Source: Streptomyces fumigatiscleroticus
GTDB taxonomy: Bacteria > Actinomycetota > Actinomycetes > Streptomycetales > Streptomycetaceae
Assembly (NCBI RefSeq): GCF_014647975.1
Contig: NZ_BMQF01000002.1
Coordinates: 434,001 to 498,000, forward strand
Direction: 5' to 3'
Length of the DNA: 64,000 nt
Numbering within the stretch: the stretch's first letter is position 1; each line of letters starts with the position of its first letter. The notes beneath the pieces were generated by a model, which saw only the letters and a program-made list of their open reading frames with translations, was not told the origin of the DNA and did no database searches. The position numbers and the translations under genes were made by a program. Below, in pieces: positions 45,213-53,493 of this stretch.

Positions 45213-45969
45213 GCCCCGCCCCCGCGCCGGCTTGCGCTCCCGGTCCGTGCCGTGGGTGGCCATGTACCACTCCGTGGGCGACTGCTCGGACGATCCGCAC
45301 CGTGTCACGGTCACACCCGACCGGCTGGACCAGCAGCTCGGCTGGCTGTGGCGGCGCGGTCTGCGGGGCGTGTCCATGGCCGAGCTGCTCGCCGCCCGGG
45401 CCGGCGGCTGGGGCCGGGACCTGGTCGGGCTGACCTTCGACGACGGGTACGCCGACTTCGTCGAGCACGCCCTGCCGGTGCTGCGCCGCTGGGAGTGCGG
45501 TGCCACCCTCTTCGTCCTGCCGGGACGGCTCGGCGGCGACAACGCCTGGGACCGGCCGGGCCCGCGCAAGCCGCTGCTGACCGCCGACGGCATCCGGCAC
45601 GCGGCCGCCGAGGGCGTGGAGATCGGCTCCCACGGGCTCACGCACATCGACCTCACCCAGGCCGACGACACCCTGCTGCGGGCCGAGGCCGCCGGCAGCA
45701 GAGCGGTGCTCCGCGAGCTGACCGGTACCGAGGTGGCCGGCTTCTGCTACCCGTACGGGACGGTCGACCGGCGCGTCGCCGACGCCGTGCGGCAGGCCGG
45801 GTACGGCTACGCCTGTGCCGTCGATCCCGGCCCGCTGACCGGCCCGTACGCCCTGCCGCGGGTGCACGTCGGACAGCGGGACAACGCCGCGCGCCTGTGG
45901 CTGAAGACCGGGCTGCACCGCCTGCGCCGCCGTCCGGCCGGGGACGCGTGCCGCGAGGATGTGAGGTGA
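45001..45969 (+). CDS. NodB-type polysaccharide deacetylase
   Basis: This 322-residue protein should remove N- or O-acetyl groups from a glycan. The NodB domain starts near residue 83 (VPWVAMYHSVG) with the metal/catalytic motif LTFDDGYADF, the His pair in GSHGLTHIDL, and FCYPYGTVDRRVADAV. The first 75 residues are Ser/Pro/Ala repeats (SAPSVPSAG-type) and contain no signal peptide, so it appears cytosolic or unusually exported. ATG 45001 has AAGG 8 nt upstream. Later GTG starts (for example near 45138) would remove most of the overlap with the flippase gene. Its stop overlaps the next start as GTGA. Confidence 0.9.
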   Translation: MTAAAPSAPSADSAPSTPSKPSAGSAPSVPSAGSAPSVPLAGSAGLVNSTGSAGTTAPASPARSVPPAAAEPRPRAGLRSRSVPWVAMYHSVGDCSDDPHRVTVTPDRLDQQLGWLWRRGLRGVSMAELLAARAGGWGRDLVGLTFDDGYADFVEHALPVLRRWECGATLFVLPGRLGGDNAWDRPGPRKPLLTADGIRHAAAEGVEIGSHGLTHIDLTQADDTLLRAEAAGSRAVLRELTGTEVAGFCYPYGTVDRRVADAVRQAGYGYACAVDPGPLTGPYALPRVHVGQRDNAARLWLKTGLHRLRRRPAGDACREDVR

Positions 45970-47117
45970 GGGCCCTTCACGTCATCACCGGCCTGGGTGT
46001 CGGCGGCGCCGAGCAGCAGTTGCGGCTGCTGCTGCGTCATCTGCCGGCCGACTGCGACGTCGTGACGCTCACCAACCCGGGGGCGGTCGCCGACGGGCTG
46101 GCCGCCGACGGGGTGCGCGTCGTCCACCTCGGCATGGCGGGCAACCGCGATCTGGCCGTCCTGCCCCGGCTGGTCCGGCTGATCCGCGCGGGCGGCTACG
46201 ACCTGGTCCACACCCACCTGTACCGCGCCTGCGTCTACGGCCGTCTCGCCGCCCGGCTGGCGGGCGTGCGGGCGATCGTCGCCACCGAGCACTCCCTCGG
46301 CGAATCGCAGATCGAGGGCCGTCCGCTGACCGCGGGCGTGCGCGCCCTGTACCTGGCCAGCGAGCGGCTGGGCCGGGCCACGGTCGCCGTCTCCCCCAGC
46401 GTCGCCGGCCGGCTCGCCCGCTGGGGCGTGCCCGCGCCCCGCATCGAGGTCGTGCCCAACGGCGTCGACCTGGCGCGCTTCCGCTTCGACCCCGTCGAAC
46501 GGCACCGTGTCCGCCGCCGGCTGGGGCTGCCGGACGGGGCGTACGTCGTCGGCGGCGTCGGACGGCTCACGGCGGGCAAGCGGTTCGACGTCCTGGTCCG
46601 CGCCCTGGCCCTGCTCCCGGAGGACTGCTGGCTGCTGCTGGTCGGCGGCGGTCCGGAGGAGAACGTCCTGCGGCGCGCCGCGCACGGGGCGGGAGTGGCC
46701 GACCGGTTGCTGCTGACCGGCGAACGCCCCTGTCTCACCGACGGCTCCCCGGGTCCCGACCTGCCGTCGCTGGTCTCGGCGATGGACGTGCTGGCCTCGC
46801 CCTCGCCCGAGGAGGCCTTCGGCCTGGCGCTCGTGGAGGCGTTGGCGTCCGGCCTGCCGGTGCTGTACGCCTCCTGCCCGGCGATCGAGGACCTGCCCCC
46901 GCACGCCGCGGCCACCGCCCGGCGTGTCCGGGGCGGCGCCGGTGCCTTCGCCCGGGCCCTCGCCGAGGTCCGCGCGGCGGGACCGGTCCCGCGCACCGCG
47001 CCGGACGCCGCCCGCCACTACTGCATCACCCGCAGCGCCGCCCAGCTGATGGACGTGTACACGGCCGCGGTCGCGCACACGCCGTCCCCGGTACCTCAGG
47101 AGGTCGGTTCCCCATGA
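45966..47117 (+). CDS. GT4-family glycosyltransferase
   Basis: This 383-residue GT-B enzyme has the N-terminal GLGVGGAEQQLRLLLRHL nucleotide-binding-like loop, YDLVHTHLYRACVYGRLAARLAGV, NGVDLARFRFDP, GRLTAGKRFDVLVRALALL, and the donor motif PSPEEAFGLALVEALASGLPVL. It probably adds a later sugar of the repeat unit. GTG 45966 overlaps the deacetylase stop by 4 bases. Its own stop overlaps the Wzz-like start as ATGA. Unlike the first glycosyltransferase it has no repeat tail. Confidence 0.93.
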   Translation: MRALHVITGLGVGGAEQQLRLLLRHLPADCDVVTLTNPGAVADGLAADGVRVVHLGMAGNRDLAVLPRLVRLIRAGGYDLVHTHLYRACVYGRLAARLAGVRAIVATEHSLGESQIEGRPLTAGVRALYLASERLGRATVAVSPSVAGRLARWGVPAPRIEVVPNGVDLARFRFDPVERHRVRRRLGLPDGAYVVGGVGRLTAGKRFDVLVRALALLPEDCWLLLVGGGPEENVLRRAAHGAGVADRLLLTGERPCLTDGSPGPDLPSLVSAMDVLASPSPEEAFGLALVEALASGLPVLYASCPAIEDLPPHAAATARRVRGGAGAFARALAEVRAAGPVPRTAPDAARHYCITRSAAQLMDVYTAAVAHTPSPVPQEVGSP

Positions 47118-47953
47118 CCCAGAACCCCACCGCACCCGGCCGCCGGGCCGCCGTCCTGGCCCGCGTCAGATCCCTGCCGGCAAGGGTCGGAACCCGGCCG
47201 GGCCGGGCCCTGCCGGGGCAGGCCTCGCCGGACCGGCCCAGGAAGGGGCGGGCCCCGCTCGGCGGGCTCAAGGCCCTGCTCGGCCGGGCCGGAGCCCTGC
47301 CCGCCCGGGCCGCGGCCCTGCCGGCCCGGGTCAGGGCCCTGCCGCGCCGGGTGGGAGCCCTGCCGCCCTGGTCCCTGCTCGCCGCCGGCGTGCTCGCGGG
47401 GGCACTGCTCGGTGGCGCCTACGGCCTGACCCGGACGCCGGAGTACACGGCCACGAGCTATGTCGTCGCCGTACCGACGTCGACCGCCGACCCGGCCGCC
47501 GCGCTGGGCTTCGCGCAGGCCTACGGCCGGGTCGCCACCCAGGTGGCGCTGGTCGGGGACGCGCAGGTGTGGGCGGGCGTGCCGGCCGCCACGCTGCGCG
47601 ACAGCGTGCGGACGGCGACCTCGCCGGACGCCCCGATGGTGTCGGTCACGGCGACCTCCGCGCACCCGGACCTGGCCGCCGACATGGCCAACGCCGTCGC
47701 ACGCGCGCTGACCCGGCACGCCGACGACACCGCCGGTGCCACCCATGTCCGGCTCCGGCCGTTCGCCCGGGCCACGGAGCCCACCGGCCCGTCCTCGCCG
47801 TCGGCGGCGACGACCGGCCTGGTCGGCGCGAGCGCGGGCGGGCTGCTCGGCGGACTCGCCCTGCTGGTCCGGCCCCGCGCGGCCACGGAGGAGCGCGAGC
47901 GCCCGGCCCCGGTGCCCGGCCCGGCCACCGCCGCCCTGCGCGGACAACTGTGA
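47114..47953 (+). CDS. Wzz-like polysaccharide co-polymerase
   Basis: This 279-residue membrane protein has two helices, 86-105 (SLLAAGVLAGALLGGAYGL) and about 234-253 (LVGASAGGLLGGLALLV), with an extracytoplasmic domain between (YTATSYVVAVPTS, PMVSVTATSAHPDLAADMANAV). This is the Wzz/chain-length-determinant layout. It should set chain length for the Wzy-like protein. It has no tyrosine kinase domain or Tyr-rich tail. The cytosolic N-terminus is basic and built of ALPAR/ALPRR repeats (about 58-84), possibly binding anionic lipid. It starts at ATG 47114 inside ATGA and ends in GTGA overlapping the next gene. Confidence 0.85.
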   Translation: MTQNPTAPGRRAAVLARVRSLPARVGTRPGRALPGQASPDRPRKGRAPLGGLKALLGRAGALPARAAALPARVRALPRRVGALPPWSLLAAGVLAGALLGGAYGLTRTPEYTATSYVVAVPTSTADPAAALGFAQAYGRVATQVALVGDAQVWAGVPAATLRDSVRTATSPDAPMVSVTATSAHPDLAADMANAVARALTRHADDTAGATHVRLRPFARATEPTGPSSPSAATTGLVGASAGGLLGGLALLVRPRAATEERERPAPVPGPATAALRGQL

Positions 47954-49050
47954 CGTACACGACCGAGCTGGTCACCGGGGAGCGGGCGTTCGGGGAACTG
48001 GCCCGGGAGTGGGGGCGGCTGTACCGGCGGTGCGCGGCGGCGACCCCGTTCCAGAGCCATGCCTGGCTGCACTCGTGGTGGCTGTCGTACGGCCGGCCGG
48101 GCCGGCTGCGGCTGCTGCTGGTGCGCGACGGCCGCGACCTCGTCGCCGCGGCGCCCCTGATGCGCGTGGTGCGTCCGGTGCCGGCGCTGGTGCCGCTCGG
48201 CGGGGCGATCTCCGACTACGGGGACGTGCTGCTGGACGAGGAGCGCGGCCGGGAGGCGGTGGCCGCGCTCGGCGCCGGTCTGTCCGCCGCGGCCCGCACC
48301 GCCCTGGTCGACCTGCGCGAGGTCCGTCCCGGCGGCGCGGCCGAGCGGATCTACGACCACTGGCGCGGGCCCAGGCGCCGGGTGAGCGACTCACTCTGCC
48401 TGGAGCTGCCCGCCGTGCCGATGGACGGGCTGCTCGCCCGGCTGCCCCCGGCGAAGGCCCAGCGGGTCCGCGCCAAGCTGCGCAAGCTGCACGCGCTCGG
48501 TGTCCGGCGCCGGGCCGTACGGCCGGAGGAGGTGGACGCGGCGCTGCGCCGGCTGCTGGAACTGCACCGGTTGCAGTGGCGGGGGCGGCGGGTGACGTCC
48601 GAGCATCTGCGGACGCGGTTCGGCGAGCACCTGGTGCGGTCGGTGGGCTCGATGGTGCGTTCCGGGGAGGCGGTGGTCACCGAGTTCCGGCTGGACGGGG
48701 AGGTGGTGGCGGTGGACCTGACGCTGCTGTCGCACGGCCTGGCGGGCGGCTATCTGTACGGCGCGCATCCACGGCTGCGGGAGCGCAAGGCGGACGTGGC
48801 GGTGATGCTGCTGGACGCGTGTGCCGAGCAGAGCGCTGCCGGCGGGCGCGGCACGCTGAGCCTGCTGCGCGGCGACGAGCCGTACAAGCACCACTGGCGT
48901 CCCGAGCCGGTCGTCAACCAGCGGCTGCTGCTGGCCCGCCGGCGTACGGCCCCGCTGCTGGCGGCGGCCCTCGGCGACGTCGCCGCACGCCGGCGGGGCA
49001 AGGAGGTGCTGCGCCGCTTCAGGGAGCGCGACGGTGGCGGCGGTACCTGA
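47950..49050 (+). CDS. GNAT/FemAB-like acyltransferase (BioF2-like)
   Basis: This 366-residue protein matches the CelD/BioF2-like acetyltransferase group: TPFQSHAWLHSWWLSYGRPG, LRLLLVRDGRDLVAAAPLM, LRKLHALG, RLLELHRLQWRGRR, VTEFRLDGEVVAVDLTL, YLYGAHPRLRERKADVAVML and LLRGDEPYKHHW. Such proteins acylate sugars in exopolysaccharide pathways or add amino acids, so the donor may be acyl-CoA or aminoacyl-tRNA. It is cytosolic. GTG 47950 overlaps the Wzz-like stop. It is the last plus-strand gene before a repeat tract and a convergent hydrolase gene. Confidence 0.87.
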   Translation: MTYTTELVTGERAFGELAREWGRLYRRCAAATPFQSHAWLHSWWLSYGRPGRLRLLLVRDGRDLVAAAPLMRVVRPVPALVPLGGAISDYGDVLLDEERGREAVAALGAGLSAAARTALVDLREVRPGGAAERIYDHWRGPRRRVSDSLCLELPAVPMDGLLARLPPAKAQRVRAKLRKLHALGVRRRAVRPEEVDAALRRLLELHRLQWRGRRVTSEHLRTRFGEHLVRSVGSMVRSGEAVVTEFRLDGEVVAVDLTLLSHGLAGGYLYGAHPRLRERKADVAVMLLDACAEQSAAGGRGTLSLLRGDEPYKHHWRPEPVVNQRLLLARRRTAPLLAAALGDVAARRRGKEVLRRFRERDGGGGT

Positions 49051-49056
49051 CCGGAC

Positions 49057-49441
49057 CGGCCGCCACCGGAGCCACCCGGCTACCGAGCCACCGGGCCACC
49101 GGGCCACCGGGCCACCGGGCCACCGGGCCACCGGGGCCATTGGGCCACCCGGCCACCGGGCCACCGGGGCCATTGGGCCACCGGGGCCATTGGGCCACCC
49201 GGCCACCGGGGTCACCCGGCTACCGGGCCACCGCGCCACCGGACCGCCCGGCCACCGCGCCACCGGACCGCCCGGCCACCGCGCCACCGGACCACCCGGC
49301 CACCGCGCCACCGGACCACCCGGCCACCGCGCCACCGGACCACCCGGCCACCGCGCCACCGGACCACCCGGCCACCGCGCCACCGGACCACCCGGCCACC
49401 GCGCCACCGCGCCACCGCGCCACCGCGCCACCGCGCCACCG
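49057..49441. repeat. 9-bp and 24-bp tandem repeats between convergent genes
   Basis: From 49075 units of CCACCGGGC (with GGGGCCATTGGG variants) repeat. From about 49225 to 49420 a 24-bp unit, CCACCGCGCCACCGGACCAC plus CCGG, repeats about seven times. It fills the 393 bp between the acyltransferase and GH26 stops. No gene is seen, and G/C asymmetry is very strong. Confidence 0.93.
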
Positions 49442-49443
49442 GA

Positions 49444-50676
49444 TCACGGTTCGCGCGGCCACCGGCCGAGGTGCGCGCACACGTCTCCGCCGAGCCAGTA
49501 CTCGATCCAGTCGCCCAGACCGGCCGCCGGGCAGCCGACCGGGGGCCGCGGCGTGGCCGGCGCGGTCGGCTCGGGCGGCCGGGTCGGCGCGGTCGGCTCG
49601 GGCGGCCGGGTCGGCGCAGTCGGCTCGGGGACCGGTTCCCCGGTGCGGCCGGAGAGGACGGAACGGTAGACCTCGGACGACCGGGGATTGTCGTGGCACT
49701 GCCACACCCCGTGCGGGCAGTAGTCGGTCAGCGTGTTGTACAGGGGTTTGTGTTCGCCCATCCACGCGAGCATGCGCTCCATGTATGCGGCGTTGTCGCC
49801 GTTGCGGAAGAGTCCCCATTCAGGATAGGAAATGGGTTTGCCGTGGTTTCTCGCGAATTCCACGTGCTCCTGTAGTCCGTAGGGCTCTTTCACCTGCTCG
49901 TCGAATGACATTCCGCCCGGCTGGTCGTACGAGTCCATTCCGATGATGTCGACCGTGTCGTCCCCCGGATAGCACTGTGTCCAGGGAATGGCGTCCCGGC
50001 CACGCGTCGGGGTGAAATCGAACCGGAATTCCTGGCCCGGCACCGAACGCATGGTGGTGACGATGTGGTTCCAGTACTCCTTCCAGGCCTGCGGCTCCGG
50101 CCCGCAGCGATGGGTGTAGGTGGTGCCGTTCATCTCCCAGCCGAGCACGACGACCGTGTCCGGCGCCTTCAGCCGCACCAGCTGTTCGGCCAGGGCCCGG
50201 AAGTGGTGGTCGAAGCGTCCGGCCGCGCCCTCGCGCAGCAGCGCGCGCACCTCGTCGTCGGGCACGCCTGCCTCGTTGCGCTCCAGCATGGGCACGTTGA
50301 GGACGAGCATCCGGTCCGCGCGCTGCCGGCGCCACTGCGCCCACACGTCGAGGAAGCCGGCGCCGCCCTCGATGTTGCTCCAGCGGTCACCCGGCAGATA
50401 GGTGTGGCCGACGCGCGGTTCACGGCCGCCCAGCCAGCGGCCGAGCTCGGCGATCCGGGCGACGCCGGGCGGGCCGTAGTCGAGGTAGGCGCCGAAGGCG
50501 GGGGGGTCCGGGGCCGGCCGCGCGGCCCCGGCGGAGGCCGGTGGCGCCGGAGCGGGCGGGCCGTCGGTCCGTGCCGCTCCCGCGGCGGCCCGGGGGCCCG
50601 CCGCCAGGGCCACGGACGCCACGACGGCCGCCGCGGCGAACGCCGGGCGCCGAGATCGTGGCCTTCGTGCCGCCAT
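49444..50676 (-). CDS. Secreted GH26-like endoglycanase
   Basis: This 410-residue secreted enzyme resembles family 26 glycoside hydrolases (endo-mannanase/xylanase clan A). Likely acid/base Glu is in VVLGWEMNGTTYTH and nucleophile Glu in KPISYPEWGLF, with DIIGMDSYDQ and FDFTPTRGRD between. A signal peptide lies at about 1-36 with basic start (MAARRPRSRRP, FAAAAVVASVALAAGP). A PEPTAPTRP repeat linker near 350-375 joins a short Cys-containing tail (VGCPAAGLGDWIEYWLGGDVC). Pointing against the glycan operon, it may trim or release the polymer. ATG 50676 follows AAAGGAA. Confidence 0.88.
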   Translation of the reverse strand: MAARRPRSRRPAFAAAAVVASVALAAGPRAAAGAARTDGPPAPAPPASAGAARPAPDPPAFGAYLDYGPPGVARIAELGRWLGGREPRVGHTYLPGDRWSNIEGGAGFLDVWAQWRRQRADRMLVLNVPMLERNEAGVPDDEVRALLREGAAGRFDHHFRALAEQLVRLKAPDTVVVLGWEMNGTTYTHRCGPEPQAWKEYWNHIVTTMRSVPGQEFRFDFTPTRGRDAIPWTQCYPGDDTVDIIGMDSYDQPGGMSFDEQVKEPYGLQEHVEFARNHGKPISYPEWGLFRNGDNAAYMERMLAWMGEHKPLYNTLTDYCPHGVWQCHDNPRSSEVYRSVLSGRTGEPVPEPTAPTRPPEPTAPTRPPEPTAPATPRPPVGCPAAGLGDWIEYWLGGDVCAHLGRWPREP

Positions 50677-50825
50677 ACCGTTCCTTTCTCCGTTACCCCG
50701 CCTCCGCACCGCGCGGAATTCCGCCTAGGGACACCCAGTCACAGGAACTGCCGGCCCGCCACCGCCGGTACGGCTTCCGAGTGGCCTTTTCGCCCACCCC
50801 GGTGACCGATTGAAGGAAGAAGTCC

Positions 50826-52145
50826 GTGTCGCTGCTCGACATCCGCGTCCCCGCCGTTCTGCTGCGGATCGACCGGAATCCCTTTCACCACGGAACGCTG
50901 GGTGCCGTGCGTTCGCTCGGCAGAGCGGGCGTGGACGTGCACGTCGTCGCCGACTGCGCGGAGAGCCCCGTCCACGCGTCCCGCTTCGTGCACCGGCTGC
51001 ACGCCCCGCCGCCGCCGGGCGCGTCCCCGGCCGACATCGCCCGCACGCTGCGCCGTGTCGCCGCCCGCGTCGCGCGTCCCGCGGTGCTGATCCCGATGGA
51101 CGACGCGAGCGCCGTAGCGGTGGACCGGCTGCGCCAGGAGCTGGCGCCCGCCTTCCTGCTGCCCGCGATGCCCGCCCCGCTGGCCGAACGCGTCGCCGAC
51201 AAGGCGGAGCTGGCCGGTCTGTGCGCCGCCCTGGACGTCGCGCACCCGGTGACGCTGGTCCCGGACACTCCGGAACGGGCCGCCCGGGCCGCCCTGCGGC
51301 TGGGGCTGCCGGTGGTGGCCAAGTGGAGCCGTCCCTGGCTGCTGCCCGCGGACAGCGGGCTGCGCAGCACCGTGCTGGTGCGCTCCGCGCAGCAGGCGAG
51401 GGAGCTGTGCGCGCGGACCGGGGAGGCGGGCAGCCCGCTGCTGCTCCAGGCGTTCCTGCCGCCGGACCGGGACCGCGACTGGTTCTTCCACGGGTACGCC
51501 GACCGGTCCGGGGCCGTCCGGGCGGGCGGGGCCGGGCGCAAGCGGCGCGCCCGGCCCCGCGGGGCGGGTTCGACCGCGGTCGGCTGCTGGTCCCCGAACC
51601 CGCAGGTGGACGCGCTCGCCGAGCGCGTCACCCGGGAGCTGGGCTACCGCGGCATCTTCGACCTCGACCTCCGCCGCTGCGGAACGACGGGCCGCTACCA
51701 CCTGCTGGACTTCAACCCGCGGCCCGGCGCGCAGTTCCGGCTCTTCACCGACACCGCCGGCCTGGACGTCGTACGCGCCCTGCACCTGGACCTCACGCAC
51801 CGTCCGCTGCCGGCGGGGGCGCCGGTGCCGGGGCGGGCGTTCGTGGTGGAGAACCACGCCCCGCTGGCCGTGCTGCGCCCGGCGCCCGGCGGGCGGGAAC
51901 TGGCCTGGCACGCCCGCGACGACCCGGCTCCCGGCCGGGCGCTGTGGGGCCTGTGGGGCCGTCATGTCGCCGGCCGGCTCCTGGAGCGGCTGCCCGGACG
52001 CGGCGCGGCGACGGCGGGCCGGATCCCGGCGCCCGCCGCACACCGCCCGCCCCCGCCGCCGTTCCCGGCCCCGGCCGATCCCACCGGTGCGACCGACCCG
52101 GCCGACCGGTCCGACGACGGATACGAGAAAGCGAGCAGTTGCTGA
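50826..52145 (+). CDS. ATP-grasp ligase
   Basis: This 439-residue protein is an ATP-grasp enzyme, joining a carboxylate to a nucleophile via acyl phosphate. Signs are the N-terminal PAVLLRIDRNPFHHGTLGAVRSLGRAG, DKAELAGLCAAL, GLPVVAKWSRPW (phosphate-binding Lys), LLLQAFLPPDRDRDWFFHGY, and metal-binding IFDLDLRRC with LLDFNPRPGAQF (Glu replaced by Asp, Asn kept). The Pro-rich C-terminal tail PPPPPFPAPA is disordered. GTG 50826 follows GAAGGAAG by 6 nt. It is coupled to the flavoprotein gene by TGATG. Substrate is unknown. Confidence 0.88.
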   Translation: MSLLDIRVPAVLLRIDRNPFHHGTLGAVRSLGRAGVDVHVVADCAESPVHASRFVHRLHAPPPPGASPADIARTLRRVAARVARPAVLIPMDDASAVAVDRLRQELAPAFLLPAMPAPLAERVADKAELAGLCAALDVAHPVTLVPDTPERAARAALRLGLPVVAKWSRPWLLPADSGLRSTVLVRSAQQARELCARTGEAGSPLLLQAFLPPDRDRDWFFHGYADRSGAVRAGGAGRKRRARPRGAGSTAVGCWSPNPQVDALAERVTRELGYRGIFDLDLRRCGTTGRYHLLDFNPRPGAQFRLFTDTAGLDVVRALHLDLTHRPLPAGAPVPGRAFVVENHAPLAVLRPAPGGRELAWHARDDPAPGRALWGLWGRHVAGRLLERLPGRGAATAGRIPAPAAHRPPPPPFPAPADPTGATDPADRSDDGYEKASSC

Positions 52146-53413
52146 TGTACGACCTGCTGGTGGTGGGCGCCGGCCCGTACGGGCTGTCCATCGCGTCGCA
52201 CGCCGCGGCCGCCGGGCTCGACCTGCGCGTCTTCGGCCGGCCCATGGCGTCCTGGCGTGACCACATGCCCCGCGGCATGTTCCTCAAGTCCGAGCCCTGG
52301 GCCTCCAACCTCTCCGACCCGGACGGCCGCTGGCGGCTGGACGAGTACTGCGCGGGCCGGGGGGTGGCGGCCCGGCACGGCGAGCCGGTCCCGGTGGAGA
52401 CGTTCGCCTCCTACGGCCTGTGGTTCGCCCGCAACGCCGTGCCGGAGGTGGACGAGCGGACGGTGACCCGCGTCGCGCCCTGCCCGGGCGGCTTCGAGGC
52501 GGTGATCGAGGACGGGGAGGTGCTGCACGCCCGTACGGTGGCCCTCGCCGTCGGCGTGCTGCCCTTCGTCGAGGTCCCGGCCGCCCTGCACGGCCTCGGC
52601 CCGGACCTGGTGACGCACAGCAGCCACCACGGCGACCTGGGCCGCTTCCACGGCCGGGACGTCACGGTGGTCGGCGGCGGGCAGGCGGCGCTGGAGACGG
52701 CGGCCCTGCTCGCCGAACAGGGCACGCGGGTGCGGGTGCTGGTCAGGGCGGACCGGCTCCGCTGGAACGAGGTGCCGCCGCCGTGGGAACGCCCCTGGTG
52801 GCAGTCGGCCCGCTCCCCGCACAGCGGCCTGGGCCCCGGCTGGCGCAACTGGTTCTACGCCGAGCGGCCCGGCCTCTTCCGGCTGCTGCCGCGGTCGAGG
52901 CGGGAGCGGATCGCGGCCGACGCGCTGGGGCCGGCGGGCGCCTGGTGGGTGCGGGACCGGGTGGAACCGGCCGTGGAGGTGCTGCTCGGCCACGAGGTCA
53001 CCGCGGCCCGCCCGGCGGCGGACGGCGTACGGCTGGACGTGCTCGACCGCAGGAACGGGATGGTGACACCGCGCTGCCTGAAGACCGGGCACGTCGTCGC
53101 CGCCACCGGGTTCAGGGCGACACGGGACCGGCTCGGGCTGCTCTCCGGCGAGCTGCGGCTGTCCCTGGCGACGACACCCGACGGTGCGCCATGGGTCGGC
53201 CGGGACCTGGAGTCCTCCTGCCCCGGGCTGTTCCTGGCGGGCCTGATGACGGCGTCCGGCTTCGGCCCTGCCATGCGTTTCGTGCACGGCGCCGCCTTCA
53301 CGGCGGGCACGCTCGTACGAGGAGTGCGGCGCCGGCTGCGCACCGGCCCGCCCGGCGCGGCGATCCCGGCGCCGGGCGGCCGGACGCAGCCCGCGGCGGC
53401 GGTGCGCCGCTGA
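52145..53413 (+). CDS. FAD/NAD(P)-dependent oxidoreductase
   Basis: This 422-residue flavoprotein has the FAD-binding GxGxxG start LLVVGAGPYGLSIASHAAAAG, a second nucleotide site DVTVVGGGQAALETAALLAEQG for NAD(P)H, and the GHVVAATGFRAT / GLFLAGLMTASGFGPAMRF signatures of lysine/ornithine N-monooxygenase-like or thioredoxin reductase-like enzymes. The sequence SEPWASNLSDPDGRW is typical of the single-component monooxygenase-like group. The coupled ATP-grasp gene suggests the pair oxidises and ligates a small molecule or a glycan substituent. ATG 52145 overlaps the previous stop by one base. It ends at a strong terminator. Confidence 0.88.
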   Translation: MYDLLVVGAGPYGLSIASHAAAAGLDLRVFGRPMASWRDHMPRGMFLKSEPWASNLSDPDGRWRLDEYCAGRGVAARHGEPVPVETFASYGLWFARNAVPEVDERTVTRVAPCPGGFEAVIEDGEVLHARTVALAVGVLPFVEVPAALHGLGPDLVTHSSHHGDLGRFHGRDVTVVGGGQAALETAALLAEQGTRVRVLVRADRLRWNEVPPPWERPWWQSARSPHSGLGPGWRNWFYAERPGLFRLLPRSRRERIAADALGPAGAWWVRDRVEPAVEVLLGHEVTAARPAADGVRLDVLDRRNGMVTPRCLKTGHVVAATGFRATRDRLGLLSGELRLSLATTPDGAPWVGRDLESSCPGLFLAGLMTASGFGPAMRFVHGAAFTAGTLVRGVRRRLRTGPPGAAIPAPGGRTQPAAAVRR

Positions 53414-53426
53414 CGCCGGGCCGTTC

Positions 53427-53461
53427 GGGCCCCGGCCGCCGGTGACCGGCGGCCGGGGCCC
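53427..53461. terminator. Bidirectional terminator between flavoprotein gene and chpA
   Basis: GGGCCCCGGCCGCCGG and its exact complement form a 16-bp stem with the 3-nt loop TGA, between convergent stops at 53413 and 53494. It is the strongest hairpin seen in the window. Confidence 0.9.
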
Positions 53462-53493
53462 GGGTGCGGGGCCCGCACGCCCGGCACCCGGCG

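Noticed and set aside
49034..49669. Plus-strand frame of GPPGHRAT repeats.
   Set aside because: It is the intergenic CCACCGGGC tract read in one of several open frames, starting inside the acyltransferase gene; no start signal or conservation is visible.
37909..53413. Teichoic acid or peptidoglycan cluster, because of the MurJ-like protein.
   Set aside because: A phosphoglycosyl transferase, Wzy-like and Wzz-like proteins point to an exopolysaccharide route; no tag, mur or dlt genes are present.
50826..53413. Siderophore or other NRPS-independent natural-product cluster from the ATP-grasp/flavoprotein pair.
   Set aside because: No IucA/IucC synthetase, transporter or regulator lies with the pair, so the evidence is too thin to call a cluster.
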